Assembly (NCBI GenBank): GCA_025765615.1
Contig: JAIVFJ010000033.1
Span: 1 to 64,000, forward strand
DNA length: 64,000 nucleotides
Direction of reading: 5' to 3'
Origin: Zopfochytrium polystomum
Taxonomy: Eukaryota > Chytridiomycota > Chytridiomycetes > Chytridiales > Chytridiaceae
Shown: positions 23,035 to 34,286 of the stretch, one piece after another
Layout of the letters: each line of letters begins with the position of its first letter
How positions within the stretch are numbered: the first letter of the stretch is position 1
Translations under genes and position numbers: made by a program
The notes under the pieces: model-generated
Told to the model about the DNA's origin: nothing
The model's database searches: none
Seen by the model: only the letters and a program-made list of their open reading frames with translations

Positions 23035-23909
23035 GTGACGCAGGCAGGCGGCTTCGTCTCCAAGATGAGCGAGCCACAGGCAGCACCACGACGCGGGACG
23101 GTCGCTGCGGGATACCCCAGTTTCTTCTGTTCACAACGCATCAGACAGGCGGTGGAGTACCTCAGAGTCACTTACGGTTTAACCCCCGAGGCGAGACGTC
23201 GGAAGAAGCGCGGCAGCAGTGACGCAGGTGATGTAATCGACGCAACTAGATTTTGGGCCAACTTAATTGCGGAGGAGCAGTTGCGCACCTGCAATCACAG
23301 TGTTCATATGCTGTCGCTGAAGCGCATGCCCGACGCGAGCATGGCTGCCGCTATTGCTGCCTGCACCGACGCAACAGAGTGCGACCACTTCGCGTCGCCA
23401 CACACCGCAACGCGAAGCACCTCGAAGCAGTGTTGGAGGCCAGCCTCGTCGCGCTCGCCGCAGCGTCCCTTGAGGCCGTCGTTGGCGTCGACACGCTCCA
23501 GCTTTGGGGCGCGCGGCGCCGTCACGTTTTTGATCGAAGCCTGTGCGCTTCGTCGAGCTCACGTGGCTCAGTGAAGAATTTCCGGAAGCCCTTGCCACGC
23601 ATCCGCGCGCTGGGCTTGCTCAAAAAACGCGCATGGGCGCATCGACGACAGCGACGCAAGCGATGGACATTGCTGCAGTATGCCGCACGGGTTCGCTGGA
23701 CACTCTTGAGTGTGGCTGAGGCACTGCTTTGGTGGGATGGACGCGGCGCTGCAGCGCAGGGCGGCGGAGGTTGTCGAACACAAGGTGGTGTTTTGGCGGC
23801 ACATTTCCGTGGGGAAACGGGTCAGACGATTCCTCTGCAATGCGCGGGAAGAAGCAGAATGAACGACGTGAGGACCTTATATAAAAAAGCGGAAGAAAGA
23901 AAGGAATAA
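23035..23909 (+). pseudogene. degenerate ankyrin-like gene
   Basis: Open frames in all three plus frames each carry part of an ANK-like pattern: FFCSQRIRQAVEYLRVTYGL (about 23128), NAKHLEAVLEASLVALAAAS (about 23412), VRFVELTWLSEEFPEA (about 23545) and QAMDIAAVCRTGSLDTLE (about 23659). Joining them takes at least three indels. The overall order looks like one protein of about 250 residues that has lost its frame. It could be a real gene with sequencing errors. Confidence 0.4.
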
Positions 23910-23951
23910 GAATATTTAAAATATAAAATAAAAAAAGGTGGCATCAATATC

Positions 23952-24310
23952 ATGACCACCACTCGCCGTTTGAACGAGCGACGATCAAGCCGCGGCGGCG
24001 GCGATGACCACGACCTCCACGCCCATCACCCACTCATCGATAGGGCGTCGCCCCCCGTTTTGATTTCGCCGGTCGATAACGCCCTGCAGATGGTGGAACG
24101 CTTGACTTTGCAGCAGCGGCAGCAGGCGCCATCGTGGCGAGCTTGTCAAAGTCGCCGAAGTAGAACTGCTTGAAGAGCGGGTGAACCAGCTCAGAACGAA
24201 GACGGAAGATCGGTCCCTCTCAGAACACGAACGAAGGGCATTCCACCGAGAGTATCTGGCGGCGTTGGCAGAGGAGCGAAAGCGACGTGAGAAGAAAGAC
24301 TCAGGTTGGT
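23952..24310 (+). CDS. small charged coiled-coil-like protein, frame-broken
   Basis: A 74-residue frame starting MTTTRRLNERRSSRGGGDD passes into a second frame near 24130 that encodes a highly charged helix (VAEVELLEERVNQL, then EYLAALAEERKRREKK) and stops at about 24310. Heptad-like spacing suggests a coiled coil. I do not recognise a family. The single indel and small size leave it uncertain whether this is a gene. Confidence 0.3.
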
Positions 24311-25701
24311 AGTGGTCCGCGAGAGGTTCCCCAACGAAGTCTGACTGCAAAACCCAATTCCATCTTGGTCGCCGTCCGAGACCGAGTCGAATCCCCCCTT
24401 CACCACGTTTTCCTCATTGTATGCTACTTCGTCAAACACTCTGGTAGACGAAGGTGAAGGGAGAGTGCCTCAGGAGATTGACGGAGTGAGACGGCGAAAG
24501 AATGCAGCAACGGCTGGGAGGAGCCAACAGATGGACTTGTAATCTTGGTGTCCTACTTGCCACTCGCAACGCCCGAGCGGCGCTGCCGCGGCTGCAGCAC
24601 TTTCAACCAATTCGGACGAGGACTCATCCATTTCGCCCGTCCTTTGATGAGCCGCGGAAAGCGAATCTGACTGGGGCAGAGGAGCTGTGTTATTAGTATT
24701 TTTTCTCCTTTTTCGCAATGCACACAAACGTAAAGTAAATACATAAACACACCATTCGCTTTGAACTCCACCATTTGGCGACGCAATGTTCTGCCCAGGT
24801 GAGACGGCTGTGCAGGAAATGATACAGAATGGAGGCTCTGGAATTCCATTCTCATCGCCATCCGGACAGTTTCAAGACAAGTCCCTTGTACTTTGTGTTC
24901 TGCATAGTAAAAATTTTTGGCAGGAGCTTTCTGTTCTTATTATGAAGAAATGTGCAATGTTCAATTGGGGGTTAGCTTATATTTTTGGGACGCTGTCAAA
25001 GCGATCCGAAGGATGCAGTCGTGACGCCACTTCACGTGCCTTCCACAACGGGCATGAGGACGTGGTAGAGTACCTCGGCCTCACTTGGGCGGGGCGCCAG
25101 AAGAAGCACCCCTGCGGCGACAAAGTGGATGACGGCGGCCAGTAGCGGTACCGACTTAAAGATAAGAGCCATTTCCCGAATAGGGTAAAGGCCCAGAAAT
25201 TGTCTAAAATGTCGGAGTTTGAAATGGTGCGGCAAAATTTCCTCCGTGGCGATGGTAGTGGTGATGGAAAAAGGCGAAGACGGCAGCGAAGCAATGTCCA
25301 AGTCGCAGCCAAAGGCCACCTGTTGGCCGCGGCCGAGAATTGGGACGGTGCCGACCTCTACAAAATCTCTCTTGGGGAATAGATAGGTAGAGATCGTCCC
25401 TGGCCACGAGAGAGGGAAAGAGTAGGGGAGAAAATATGATACCCAGAAAACACCTTTCTGGACGGTGACCAACAAACAGGAGGAGGGACCGCTGACAACT
25501 AACACAGACTCTAACCTTTCATTTTTGGGGGGGAAAACGTCCTTTGCCACAACCAGTTGTTTAACGTTCTTTCAAAATGCACAGGTGCCGCGTACGGAAA
25601 AGCGGCCAAAGAAAGAAACGGGCAGCTTGAAGCGACGGGAGACATATTTTGTGAAAGGTGGAGGAAAAAAGAAATGGACAACCCTTCTTGGACACGCATG
25701 A
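24311..25701. other. spacer downstream of protease B with one ankyrin-like remnant
   Basis: I see no complete gene. At about 24997-25087 the plus strand reads KRSEGCSRDATSRAFHNGHE followed by DVVEYLGLTWA, a single ankyrin-like unit related to those at 22.1 and 23.1 kb. Open frames elsewhere (for example minus 24470-24727 and 25032-25550) have no motif. Confidence 0.4.
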
Positions 25702-28700
25702 TCAGTACACAATCTTGAAGAATGGAGTCTCGATGATCTGGTAATTGTCGTCGGCAAGGTAGCGCCCTGGGGTCATGTGCAGCATTCCCTTCAGACGAAG
25801 CTTGTAGTCACCAGCCGGAAGGCGGATGATCGGGCCAGTGGTGTTGGGGTCGGCCAGGACGTATCCCCTCCAAAACTCAATCCAAGGGGTGGAAACGCTC
25901 TGGCCGCTGGCTACGGCGTTCCGCGGGCCTACGCCGTAGGGCAGAAAATCGGGCCGCCCCGTCGCACTCGAGGACAGGTACGCGTACCCTTGGTTTGAGC
26001 CGTGGCCGAGGCCGAGATTATTGAGCTGGTTCTTCACGGCCTGGCTGTTGTTGGCGAAGATGACCTCCACGTAGGTCAGACGCGTTGTGGTCGCGTAGAT
26101 GGGGGCGACAATGATCCCGGTGGTGGAGAAGTTGAAGGTCGATCCGCTTTGTATTGGGAAGCCGTCGACAGTGTACATTCCAGATGAGTAACCAAACGAG
26201 GACAGCGCATTCACCGAGAAAATGGGGGAGTTTGACCAGCTGCCGACCATCCCGGCGTACGGGACGTTGATGACGGTGTCGTCGACGTTGTTGGTGATCT
26301 TTATGTATCCAGAGAAAATGGGGAAAACGGTCGGGTCGCCAGACGGCACCGTAACTTTCACATTGATCTGCGTCGACGCACCCGCAGCGACGACAGTCGT
26401 GAAAGCGGCATCTTGCTTGTTGCCGAAGCCGATCGAGGCGTAGTTGCTGGTGAGCGTTGTTCCCGCCGCGTTTTGGATGAAATCCTCGACACCGTTAAAC
26501 ATGTTCACTGTCGCAGCCCCAACGTTTACAACCAAGTACGAAACTGGAGTGGCGTAGTTGTTGGTCAAGCTGAGAGTGTAGTGGGTTTTTGATGTGAACT
26601 GGGTGTCGTTCAGGGCCAAGGACGAAGGAGTGACGACAGTCTTGGCTATCAGTGCATTGTACACATTGACCAAACCAGCCCCCTGCTGTGCAACCGACGC
26701 GACGAGATCGCTCTGGTAGATTTTTGTGGGCGTGGCGGTGGTCTGGAACGCTGTTTTGACGCTGTCAAAGCTCGTCTTGCCTTTTGCTTGGAGATACAGG
26801 GCAACCGTCCCTGCAAAATACGGGCTTGCCATCGACGTGCCACTGTATGATGCGTAAGGAACATTGAGTCCTCGTGCCGCGGCCGCGTGCGGGGATATGG
26901 TGGAGTAAACGTTGCCTCCGATTCCGCCAATGTCAGGCTTGATATGGAGCTCGGAGTCGAGGCCAGGGGACGAGAAAGATGAGACGGTGCCGCCAGTTGC
27001 AAGAGGGAACTGCTGGAAATCTTTGGAGATGACAACGTCCGTCGACGAGGCAAGGATCGCAGCGCCAGCCTCCTTGCTCGTTGAGGCAGTGGGAATGCTG
27101 CCACCGGTGACTTGAATGATGCTGTCGCCGTTTGAGTAAATTAAGCAGTTCTTTGCGCCAGCTCTCATTGCGGTCCTGGAAAGAAAAAGTGTGCGTTCAG
27201 GTATCGCTTGTGCTGTAACGAGAAATCAACTCACGAGCAGCGTGATACGGAGCCACAGAAAGTTCCCCAGCGGAGCAAAACCGTCTTTCCAGCAGCACCG
27301 CTTCCAACGGAAGTGCAACCGTCGTCCTGGACGTCGTTTTTCACGGCATCAGGGTTGTTGATGAAAATGTCCAAAGTTTCCGAGGGGGTCTGGAAGCTGC
27401 TGTTGATGGTACCGCCGATCCACGGAAACTGAAGGCCTCCAACGGTCAGGGTGAATTGTGGGGTCGCCAGGTTGTCGAAGCTGTCAGCCACAATCGTGAG
27501 GGGAGTCTCGCGTCAACATTGAGGAAAATTTGGACCGGTTTTTGGGAAACGCACGAACCTTGCAACACCAAAGCCTCCAATAGCTCCACCAGGATTACCG
27601 TTCGTCATGTAGCCGGAACTGCCATCGTTCCCGTTTGAGGCGGTGACAATCACTCCGGCGGCGCTGACACGCGTTACAGCAACGCCATCGGCCTGGTCGG
27701 CAAACGTGGGACCACCACCGAGACTGCGTGCAACAGGTCATTATAAGGAAAGTCTCTCATGCAGATCGCAGCAAGACTGCCGAGCGCATGCACTCACCTC
27801 AAGTTGATGATATCAGCGCCGTCAGCTGCAGCCTGGTAAATGGCTGCAGAAATGACGTCGTCGTACGTGTTGTCCGCGGGGCAACCGAAGATCCGGTACG
27901 CACCGAGGGTGACATCCGGAGCAACGCCAGTCCAGGGGAAGCCGGGAATGAACCCTGGCGTGGTGATGTTCAGTGCATTGCCGCCGACGATCCCTAGTTG
28001 AGAGACAGGTTGATAAGTACGTCTCCACTGAATCTAAAACAAGTTTCTAGGCGGCGAACCAGCCACGTGAGTGCCGTGTGATATTTCAGAACAGTCGTCC
28101 AGCGGGTCGCTGTCGGGAACGATGGTTGGGTCCGCGGCGCCGTAAGTGTCACCGACAAGGTCGTAACCGAAGGCAACCTTGCAGCCGGGACCAAAGCAGC
28201 CGCCGAGGGCGGGATGTTTGTAGTACACACCGGTGTCGAGGATGGCAACTTTGACGCCCTTCCCAGTCAGGCCCAGCTTGTTGCGGGCGTCGTTTACTCC
28301 AGTCAGGACATGAATCTGCTCGACTGGAGCGGCTTCTGGGCGCACGGCGTCTTTGACAGTCTTTGGTCCGAGGCGTTTGTTGACATTGTACGTGTTCACG
28401 ACGGGGGTCTTGAGCGCGGCGACAACAGAAGATGCTGGCGAATGGGAGAGTCAGGAAAGTGAACTCGTAAGTGAGGAGCTTCGGGAGATGCAATAGGCAA
28501 GCCAGAGACGCGCTCACCAGACGTTGAAAAGGGGCAGCCAAAGGAGAGGCCGCAGTACAGAGGCGTGTTGACCTTGGTGCGCACGGCGCAGCCGGACGCC
28601 TGCACGGCGGCGACGGTGTCGGCGATGCTCTTGAGGCAGGCATCGCCAACGGCAAACTCGACGCTGCCCAGGTTTGGGTTCGGGTTGGGGGACAAAGCGG

Positions 28701-28788
28701 AGGAGCCGGCGGGCTGAAGCCTGGGGCCAGCGGCGGCGGCGACCGCGGTGACGCCGACAGTGGAGACGGCGGCGAGTATCTTCACCAT
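25702..28788 (-). CDS. subtilisin-like secreted serine protease, copy B (intact)
   Basis: This is the intact inverted paralogue of the protease at 14562. It has a signal peptide (MVKILAAVSTVGVTAVAAAA), a short propeptide with paired cysteines, Asp in VAILDTGVYYKHP, His in SHGTHVAG and Ser in YSGTSMASPYFAG, then a beta-rich C-terminal half ending IIETPFFKIVY. Introns are 28435-28517, 27994-28059, 27724-27797, 27481-27558 and 27176-27234. All are in frame, at the same positions as in copy A, and the last exon (27175-25702) is open for 488 codons. The predicted product of about 890 residues fits large fungal extracellular subtilases with a PA-type insert. It is probably used for extracellular protein digestion; substrate is not predictable. 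Confidence 0.92.
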
Positions 28789-28991
28789 TGTGGGGAAGAA
28801 AGAGCGGAGCCGGAGAGGGAGGGAGTCGGGTGGAGGACTAACAAAGGCCTATAACGAAAGGCCGCGTGATCAGGCGTGGGGGAGAGGGGAGTCGGGAAAG
28901 TACGGTGGTTGGCTGTGTCTTCCACTGCTTTGCGGCCATCACACACACACTCTCTCCCTCTCTCTCACGCTCGCTCACACACACACACACA

Positions 28992-29039
<48 letters not shown>

Positions 29040-29793
29040 TTTTTTTTTTGATCCGCGCTCCAGTCCCAAACATGTCCCATTCTGCGCTCCATGCTTGGTG
29101 GATGTGTCTCTCAGCTTTTTGGCGCCACCCGATTTCGCGGTGTTGCGAGGAATAAAAAAGAAAGAGGCTTTCCTAATAATCCAGCGATTTGGAACAAACA
29201 AAATAAAAGTTTCGGACAGAGCAGAGTATCCGAAAGCCGGCTGCATTCATATTCAGCTGCTGGGTGGTGGGCCGGGTGTGTTGTGTTGGCAGCAGTCAGG
29301 ACGACCAACGAAGAGCGAAAGTAAAGTAGGAGAAGAGTGGGAGAGAAAGAGAGACGGCGCGAGCGCCCTCTTCGGGCTTTACTGGCGGCATACGTACATT
29401 ACTCCATATTAACAACCAAAATTTTGCTTCCTCTCCCGCCTTTCCTTGTGAAACAAGAATACAGCGCCGTCTTGCAAGACCCCTCACTCTTCCCGCATTC
29501 GTCACTCGTTCCACACTTTCTCTCCCGTCCGTCAGGGGGTGTCCAATTCAGTTTCCACTTCACCTCTGTCAAAGCATTATTTAGATCCATATCTCGTCAC
29601 AATTGCTTCATTCAATAATAAGCAACAACCCAAACTCCCTATTTAGTTCCACCCCGCCAAAAAACGATGCATTTAGAACAAGTGTAGGCAAAGGGATGCT
29701 CAATTAGGCCATCTCGACGAGTCAGGTTATCAGGAAGGAGTGTTCAACCTGAGTTTGACAAGTCCTCCTTCCCACTTCACCGCCCCAACTGTC
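28789..29793. other. intergenic with CA and CT microsatellites
   Basis: I see no gene. The minus-strand promoter of protease B should lie here. A CA tract (28977-28993) runs directly into a CT tract (28994-29036) and then a T10 run, a compound microsatellite that is purine-rich on the transcribed strand of protease B. Confidence 0.45.
28977..29049. repeat. compound CA-CT-T microsatellite
   Basis: CA units run into CT units and then a T10 run, upstream of protease B on its template side. Confidence 0.9.
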
Positions 29794-30271
29794 ATGGCGA
29801 ACCACCCCATCTTCACCCGCTACACGCACCTGATCTCGGCCCGCGCCGACCCCTTCCTATTCGTCGCGATCGGTGTGCTCGGCTATTACATGAGCGAGAA
29901 CGATCGGCTCGCCGCCGAGACCCGCAAGATCGCCGCCGCCGCTGCATCGGCCGACCCGTCGTCGACGCTCTTCCGCGAGAACGCCCTTGTCCAACATTAT
30001 ATCTGCACGCCCGTGCCCGCGCACCCTTCCTCCCTCCTCGCCGCCGCCGCTGCCCCGTCAGCTTCCTCCTCCTCCTCCTCATCCGCAACACCCCTGGTTC
30101 CGCTGGACGATTCGTCTCTGCAGCCCAAGGACGCGGTGGATCGCCGGACTCGTGTACTTGGTGCGACGCAAGATGAGGAGGGTGTGGCGCGACTGGTTTG
30201 GGGCTGGCGAGGGAACCGGTGACTTGCTCGGCGCTGTGCGGGCGGCTCCGGCGAGGTCAAAGTCGGCGTAG
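29794..30271 (+). CDS. small single-pass membrane protein, Nce101-like N-terminus
   Basis: The N-terminus LISARADPFLFVAIGVLGYYM resembles the short Nce101 family (pattern LIS-x-x-x-DP-x-x-x-x-x-IG), whose yeast member was linked to non-classical protein export. One membrane helix at about residues 21-35 is followed by a charged segment and an Ala/Ser-rich linker. The initial frame ends at 30222 (GWRGNR). After a frame change near 30090 a second frame reads PWFRWTIRLC and RWIAGLVYLVRRKMRRVWRD, a more protein-like basic helix ending at 30271. I favour one indel joining the two. Family assignment rests on about 35 residues. Confidence 0.5.
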
Positions 30272-30512
30272 GGGGTTGTTGGGTGGATAAAGGTGGAGCA
30301 TGGGGCGAACTTTGAAATGTAATTTACATTAACATGAAGTGGTCTGTTGCAATTGGCCTCACACAGTTGTCTCTGCACGTTGCGCAGTACATTCTGCGCG
30401 ATGGGCTCGGGGAATCGGGGCTCAAGTCTAGTGTTCCTCCCCCCAGCTCTTCGGCCGTATTAACGATATTAATAAAGTCCTGTGATCAGCAAGCAATGCA
30501 TACTCTCCACCC

Positions 30513-32342
30513 TTAGTCCGCCTCATGCCCCCCGGCCACGCTATCCTCATCAAAAACCCGCACCTGCTCGGGCACCCACTCGGCCGCCTCAATCGCCCGC
30601 TTCACCGTCTCCACAAACCCTTCCCCTCTTCCGCCGCCGCGTCCCCCAACCACCCACACCACCGCCGGCCGCACATTCTCGACCACCCCGGTAATGGCAG
30701 CCGCAAGATCGGCCTCCTGCGTGCGCCGCGGGTACGCCGCGCGCGGCAGCCCGAGTCCGAGCCGCATGTTGAACCCCACGACGGGGCGCGGCGCGGCAGG
30801 CACGAGGTACCCCTCGACAGCAAAGGCGCAGCGCGTCAGCGCGCACACGGCCGCCGCGAGGCGGTCCGTCTCGCTGGGCGGGTGCAGCGGCGTCACGGCC
30901 GCGGTGCCGTTGAGCGCCTCCCCCTCACGGGCGTCGTCGTCGTTGTCGCGGCCGCGGTGCACCAGCGCCGTCGGGCCAAGGTGCGCAAGCAAGTCCGCGC
31001 ACGTCGTGAAGGGCGCTGGAAGCCGCGGCTGCTCCTCCTGCTGCTGCTTCTGCGGCGCCTCTCCCTCTTCCTCCACCCCCGCCGCCGCCGCCTCCACCGC
31101 CCCATCGGCGCCGCACCCCGCCAATACCGCCTGCACCGCCCGCGCCGCGGCGACCCCGTCCACATACACCAAGCTCCTGACCCCCGTCTCAAACCGCACG
31201 ACGTACCCGCGTCCCAGCACCCCTGAACAGCTCGTGCCTCACATCATGCGGCCTCCCCTTCGTCGTCGCCGTATGCTTCTTCCCCTTCAGCTTCATCCCG
31301 TCCCTGTTCCTTGCGCCAAACGGATGCGCGTAGGATCTCAGCCCCAAGAACTTGCGCGCCGCGTACGACAGATGGACGTCCTCGCCGGAGTACCAGGTCG
31401 CGGGCCGCTCGCGGAAGAATGCGTCGAGCGAGGATTGCGCGAGGAACCAGGTGCCGCAGAGGTAGTCGACTTCGGTGAAGCGCGGTGGGGCGGTGAGGAA
31501 CTTTGCGGCGCCTTTGCCCGGTTGCGCGCGGATGTGGCCCGTGTGGCCGTGGACGCCAGGTCGCTCACGGTGCGCGAGGACAAAGTCGCGGACCTGGGTG
31601 CGTTCTAGGGGTTTGTCGTCGTCGACGATGAGGACGTAGCGTGACCGCGCCATCCAGGCCAGCAGGAAGCGGCCGTGGAATTTGTAGTCGTAGGTGGAGA
31701 CGGTAAAGTGGACGTGCGGGAGGAGACCGGGGGCGGCGTTGGCGGCGGCGGCCTGGAATTCGGCGACGACCTGCGCGTACGCTTCCGCGTGGGGCGAGTT
31801 GAAGCAGTTCACCCAGATCTCGCGGACCGTGGCGTTGCGCTGCTGCGAGGCCATCTCGAGCTGCATTCGAAGGTTCTCGGGCGGGCCCATGAACACGTTG
31901 AAGATGATGGTCGTGTCCTCGTCTTCTTCGCCCGAATTCGACAGATCTGCAGAATCGGGCGGTGGAGGGCGCGCGGGCAGCAAGCCCGCGTGGAAGTCTT
32001 CGGGGTAAAGAACGCATTCGCCGCAACGCTGTCTTTGTCGTGGAACGCAAACGAGGTGGCGTCCTTGCCGCCGTCCGGACTCGCGATCCGGTTCTTGACC
32101 AGCGCCTCGACCAGCGGGCTGCGCACAGCGGTGGCATCGTCCGCCGCCTCCGAGACCGGCGGCAAGCACTGGCACGTCGACGACCACGACGCCGAGAGCA
32201 TGTACGAGCACAGCAGCAGGAACGCGGCGCTTTCGACGGCGAGCACGGCGATCAAAAAGCGGACGATCGTCGGAGTTCCAACCTGCTTCCTCATGTTGTT
32301 CCCTACTTGGACTTGTCTGAGTTTGTATTTCCATTTTCTCAA
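30513..32342 (-). CDS. type II membrane glycosyltransferase-like protein
   Basis: A short cytosolic N-terminus is followed by a signal anchor (IVRFLIAVLAVESAAFLLLC, about residues 25-44), then a lumenal domain with IIFNVFMGPPENL, EIWVNCFNSP, the metal-binding motif RYVLIVDDD (about 31620-31650), HTGHIRAQPG, LCGTWFLAQ and WYSGEDVHLSY. This order (strand, DxD, tryptophan-rich acceptor loop, ED-H) matches GT-A fold enzymes of the GT2-like type that act in the Golgi. Two indels (near 32002 in a C run and near 31221 in a C4 run) join three frames. The second brings in the C-terminal ~235 residues (GRGYVVRFETGVRSLVYVDG to EDSVAGGHEAD). The start is ATG 32342 or 32294. The gene begins only 18 bp after the stop of the acyltransferase upstream on the same strand. 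Confidence 0.65.
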
Positions 32343-32360
32343 TTGTTTGTTTTCTTGTTT

Positions 32361-34028
32361 TCAAAGCCCGCCAGCACGCCACTCGGCGACGACCGGCTCC
32401 AATTGCGCCATCTCGACGGGGTGAAGTGCCAAGTTGACCGCGGCGCCGGTCCCAGGCACGTCGATCAGCTGCCCAACGCTCTGCACGTTCCTCCACCCCT
32501 CCGTATTAAAAAACACGGCCCGCGCAACGCCCGCACCCGCCACCTCCGCCCCCTCCCCCGCCTCCCTCATCGCCCTCGGGAACGCCGCAGCGCCCTCAAA
32601 ATCAAAGCACCTCCACGACGCGAGCACGAGGTCCGGCTGTCCCGCGGCAAACACGTTCGACGCAAAAAACAGCGGCTCCGCGACGCGGTCGAGCAGGAAC
32701 CTCAGCTCCGAGTCGACGGGGTGGGATGCGAGCGTCCGCCTGAGCTTGAGCGCGAGGTCCTCAAGCGGCTCGGCGCCCGGGCGCGCGGGCGTCGCGTGGC
32801 TCAGGACGATGTTGCCCGGGACGTCCGGGCGGAGGCCGAGGCGGGCGCGGATGTTCACGGGCCGGTACAGCGTGGCGGGCGCGGCGCGGTCGCGGCCGGG
32901 GAGGCGGGCGACGAGGTGCCAGACGAGCGCGGTGAGGCAGTCGTCGGTCGACGGCGGGAGGCCGGTCGTTGGGAAATGCCCGCGGTCGTGGAGGCGCGTG
33001 TGCACGTCGTTTTTGAGGCGCGCCAGCTCGGCGTTTGTAAAGAGGAAGACCTTGCTGGCGAGGCTCGATGGGGCTGGGGGTGGGGTAGTGGTTGTGCTGT
33101 CCGGCGCCGGTGGTGGTGGTGGCGGCTTCTTTGCAAAGAACGAATCTTTGACCGTCTTGTACGAGACCGGCGGCGCGGGCGCCACGTTGGCGCAGTGCAT
33201 CCGAAACACGTCGTTCACGCGCGGGGTAAACGCCAGCACGAGGCCGACGGCGCCGTCGCCTGGCGAGGCTGTGGCAAGGGCGCGGCTGCACCGCGCCCAC
33301 TCCTGCACGAACCCGAGCATGGTCTGCGCGTCGCCGACAACGTGGCTGAAGCTGACGCCGACGACGAACGCGCCCGAGAGCGGGACGTCGACCAGCACGA
33401 CGGTTGTCAGCGGCCTTTGCCCGTCAGCCAGGTCCGTGTAGTGCTTTGGCGCGTGCGCAAAGATCGCATCCGCGGCGCCGCCGACGGTCGCGGCGTCGCG
33501 TACGGGGGCGGTGCGCACTCCGTCGCGGCCGCACGCGGGGAAGAATGCGTCAATCGGTCGGGTGGCCGTGGCCGACTGCAGGGCGATGTGCAGGTCGCCC
33601 GAGAGCACCAGCCTATCAAATCCCGGGCTGATCCGGCCGGCGAAAGTCGGGAACTTGGCGAGGGCGAGAGGAAGGGCGGATTGGAGGATATTTGCGTCGA
33701 GCGCGGAGTCGAACGTCCAGATGAGGTTGACAAAGTTGTTGCGGGCCATCCGGTCTATCGAGGTGAGCTCGATGGACTCTGGCAGTGAGGCTTCCGGTTC
33801 GTGCGGTTCGTGGTGGGTACCGGCAACGGTCGTTGGAACGTCAGGGTGCTGCACGGCGGAGCGATGGTGGCTGGCGTTCTCCCGCACGTCGGGCGCTGTG
33901 AGGCCGGGGCGGCCCACTCCGTTGCGGTATGCCGCAAAGCCAGAGTGCTTCGCGGGGGCGACCGTGGTATGGTGCCAGTCTGAGAGCAGAGGTGCGCCCG
34001 CCCCGTGCGGAAGAGAGAGGGACGTCAT
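32361..34028 (-). CDS. HxxxD-type (BAHD/transferase family) acyltransferase 1
   Basis: This is predicted to transfer an acyl group from acyl-CoA to a hydroxyl or amine. The active site HVVGD lies in VGVSFSHVVGDAQTMLGFVQ (about 33340). Supporting signatures are STDDCLTALVWHLVARLPG, RPVNIRARLGLRPDVPGNIV and the late SWRCFDF, corresponding to the DFGWG region of plant and fungal family members. The frame is intact over 556 codons from ATG 34028; an upstream in-frame ATG at 34088 adds 20 residues. The closest relative in the window is at 47798-49362, which aligns throughout, including the N-terminal WxxxTVAPAKH. Substrate is unknown. The same-strand glycosyltransferase starts 18 bp beyond the stop, so the pair may act on one product (inference). 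Confidence 0.8.
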   Translation of the reverse strand: MTSLSLPHGAGAPLLSDWHHTTVAPAKHSGFAAYRNGVGRPGLTAPDVRENASHHRSAVQHPDVPTTVAGTHHEPHEPEASLPESIELTSIDRMARNNFVNLIWTFDSALDANILQSALPLALAKFPTFAGRISPGFDRLVLSGDLHIALQSATATRPIDAFFPACGRDGVRTAPVRDAATVGGAADAIFAHAPKHYTDLADGQRPLTTVVLVDVPLSGAFVVGVSFSHVVGDAQTMLGFVQEWARCSRALATASPGDGAVGLVLAFTPRVNDVFRMHCANVAPAPPVSYKTVKDSFFAKKPPPPPPAPDSTTTTPPPAPSSLASKVFLFTNAELARLKNDVHTRLHDRGHFPTTGLPPSTDDCLTALVWHLVARLPGRDRAAPATLYRPVNIRARLGLRPDVPGNIVLSHATPARPGAEPLEDLALKLRRTLASHPVDSELRFLLDRVAEPLFFASNVFAAGQPDLVLASWRCFDFEGAAAFPRAMREAGEGAEVAGAGVARAVFFNTEGWRNVQSVGQLIDVPGTGAAVNLALHPVEMAQLEPVVAEWRAGGL

Positions 34029-34286
34029 GTTCAGCAGCAATTGCGAGCGGGCGCGCCACTTGCGATCGGGGGTTGCCCTGATCCACAAAGGTGTGTCTTC
34101 TCCCCCCGCTTCTTCCTCTGCGACGCCTCCAGTTCACTGAACGGGACTACGTGTGGATGAAAAGCAGTGCGCTATTGCAGAGCAGAATCAGGACCAAGAG
34201 CGCTCCACAACAATGCTGTATTCAAACTAGGTCCCTTTGGCTCATACAATCATGGCTTCATCTGCTGCTCGCCAACATCGCATGTC

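Noticed and set aside
23263..23598. Minus-strand frame opposite the ankyrin-like region
   Set aside because: The plus-strand reading gives ankyrin-type helices in sequence; the minus frame is Arg/Gly-rich without motif.
19360..25700. Transposon or retroelement in the protease island
   Set aside because: No transposase, reverse transcriptase or integrase motifs, no long terminal or inverted repeats recognised by eye, and no target-site duplications.
31189..32496. Start of the glycosyltransferase at 32496
   Set aside because: That N-terminus is Arg-rich and antiparallel to nothing useful; the frame beginning at 32342 has the signal anchor expected for this enzyme type.
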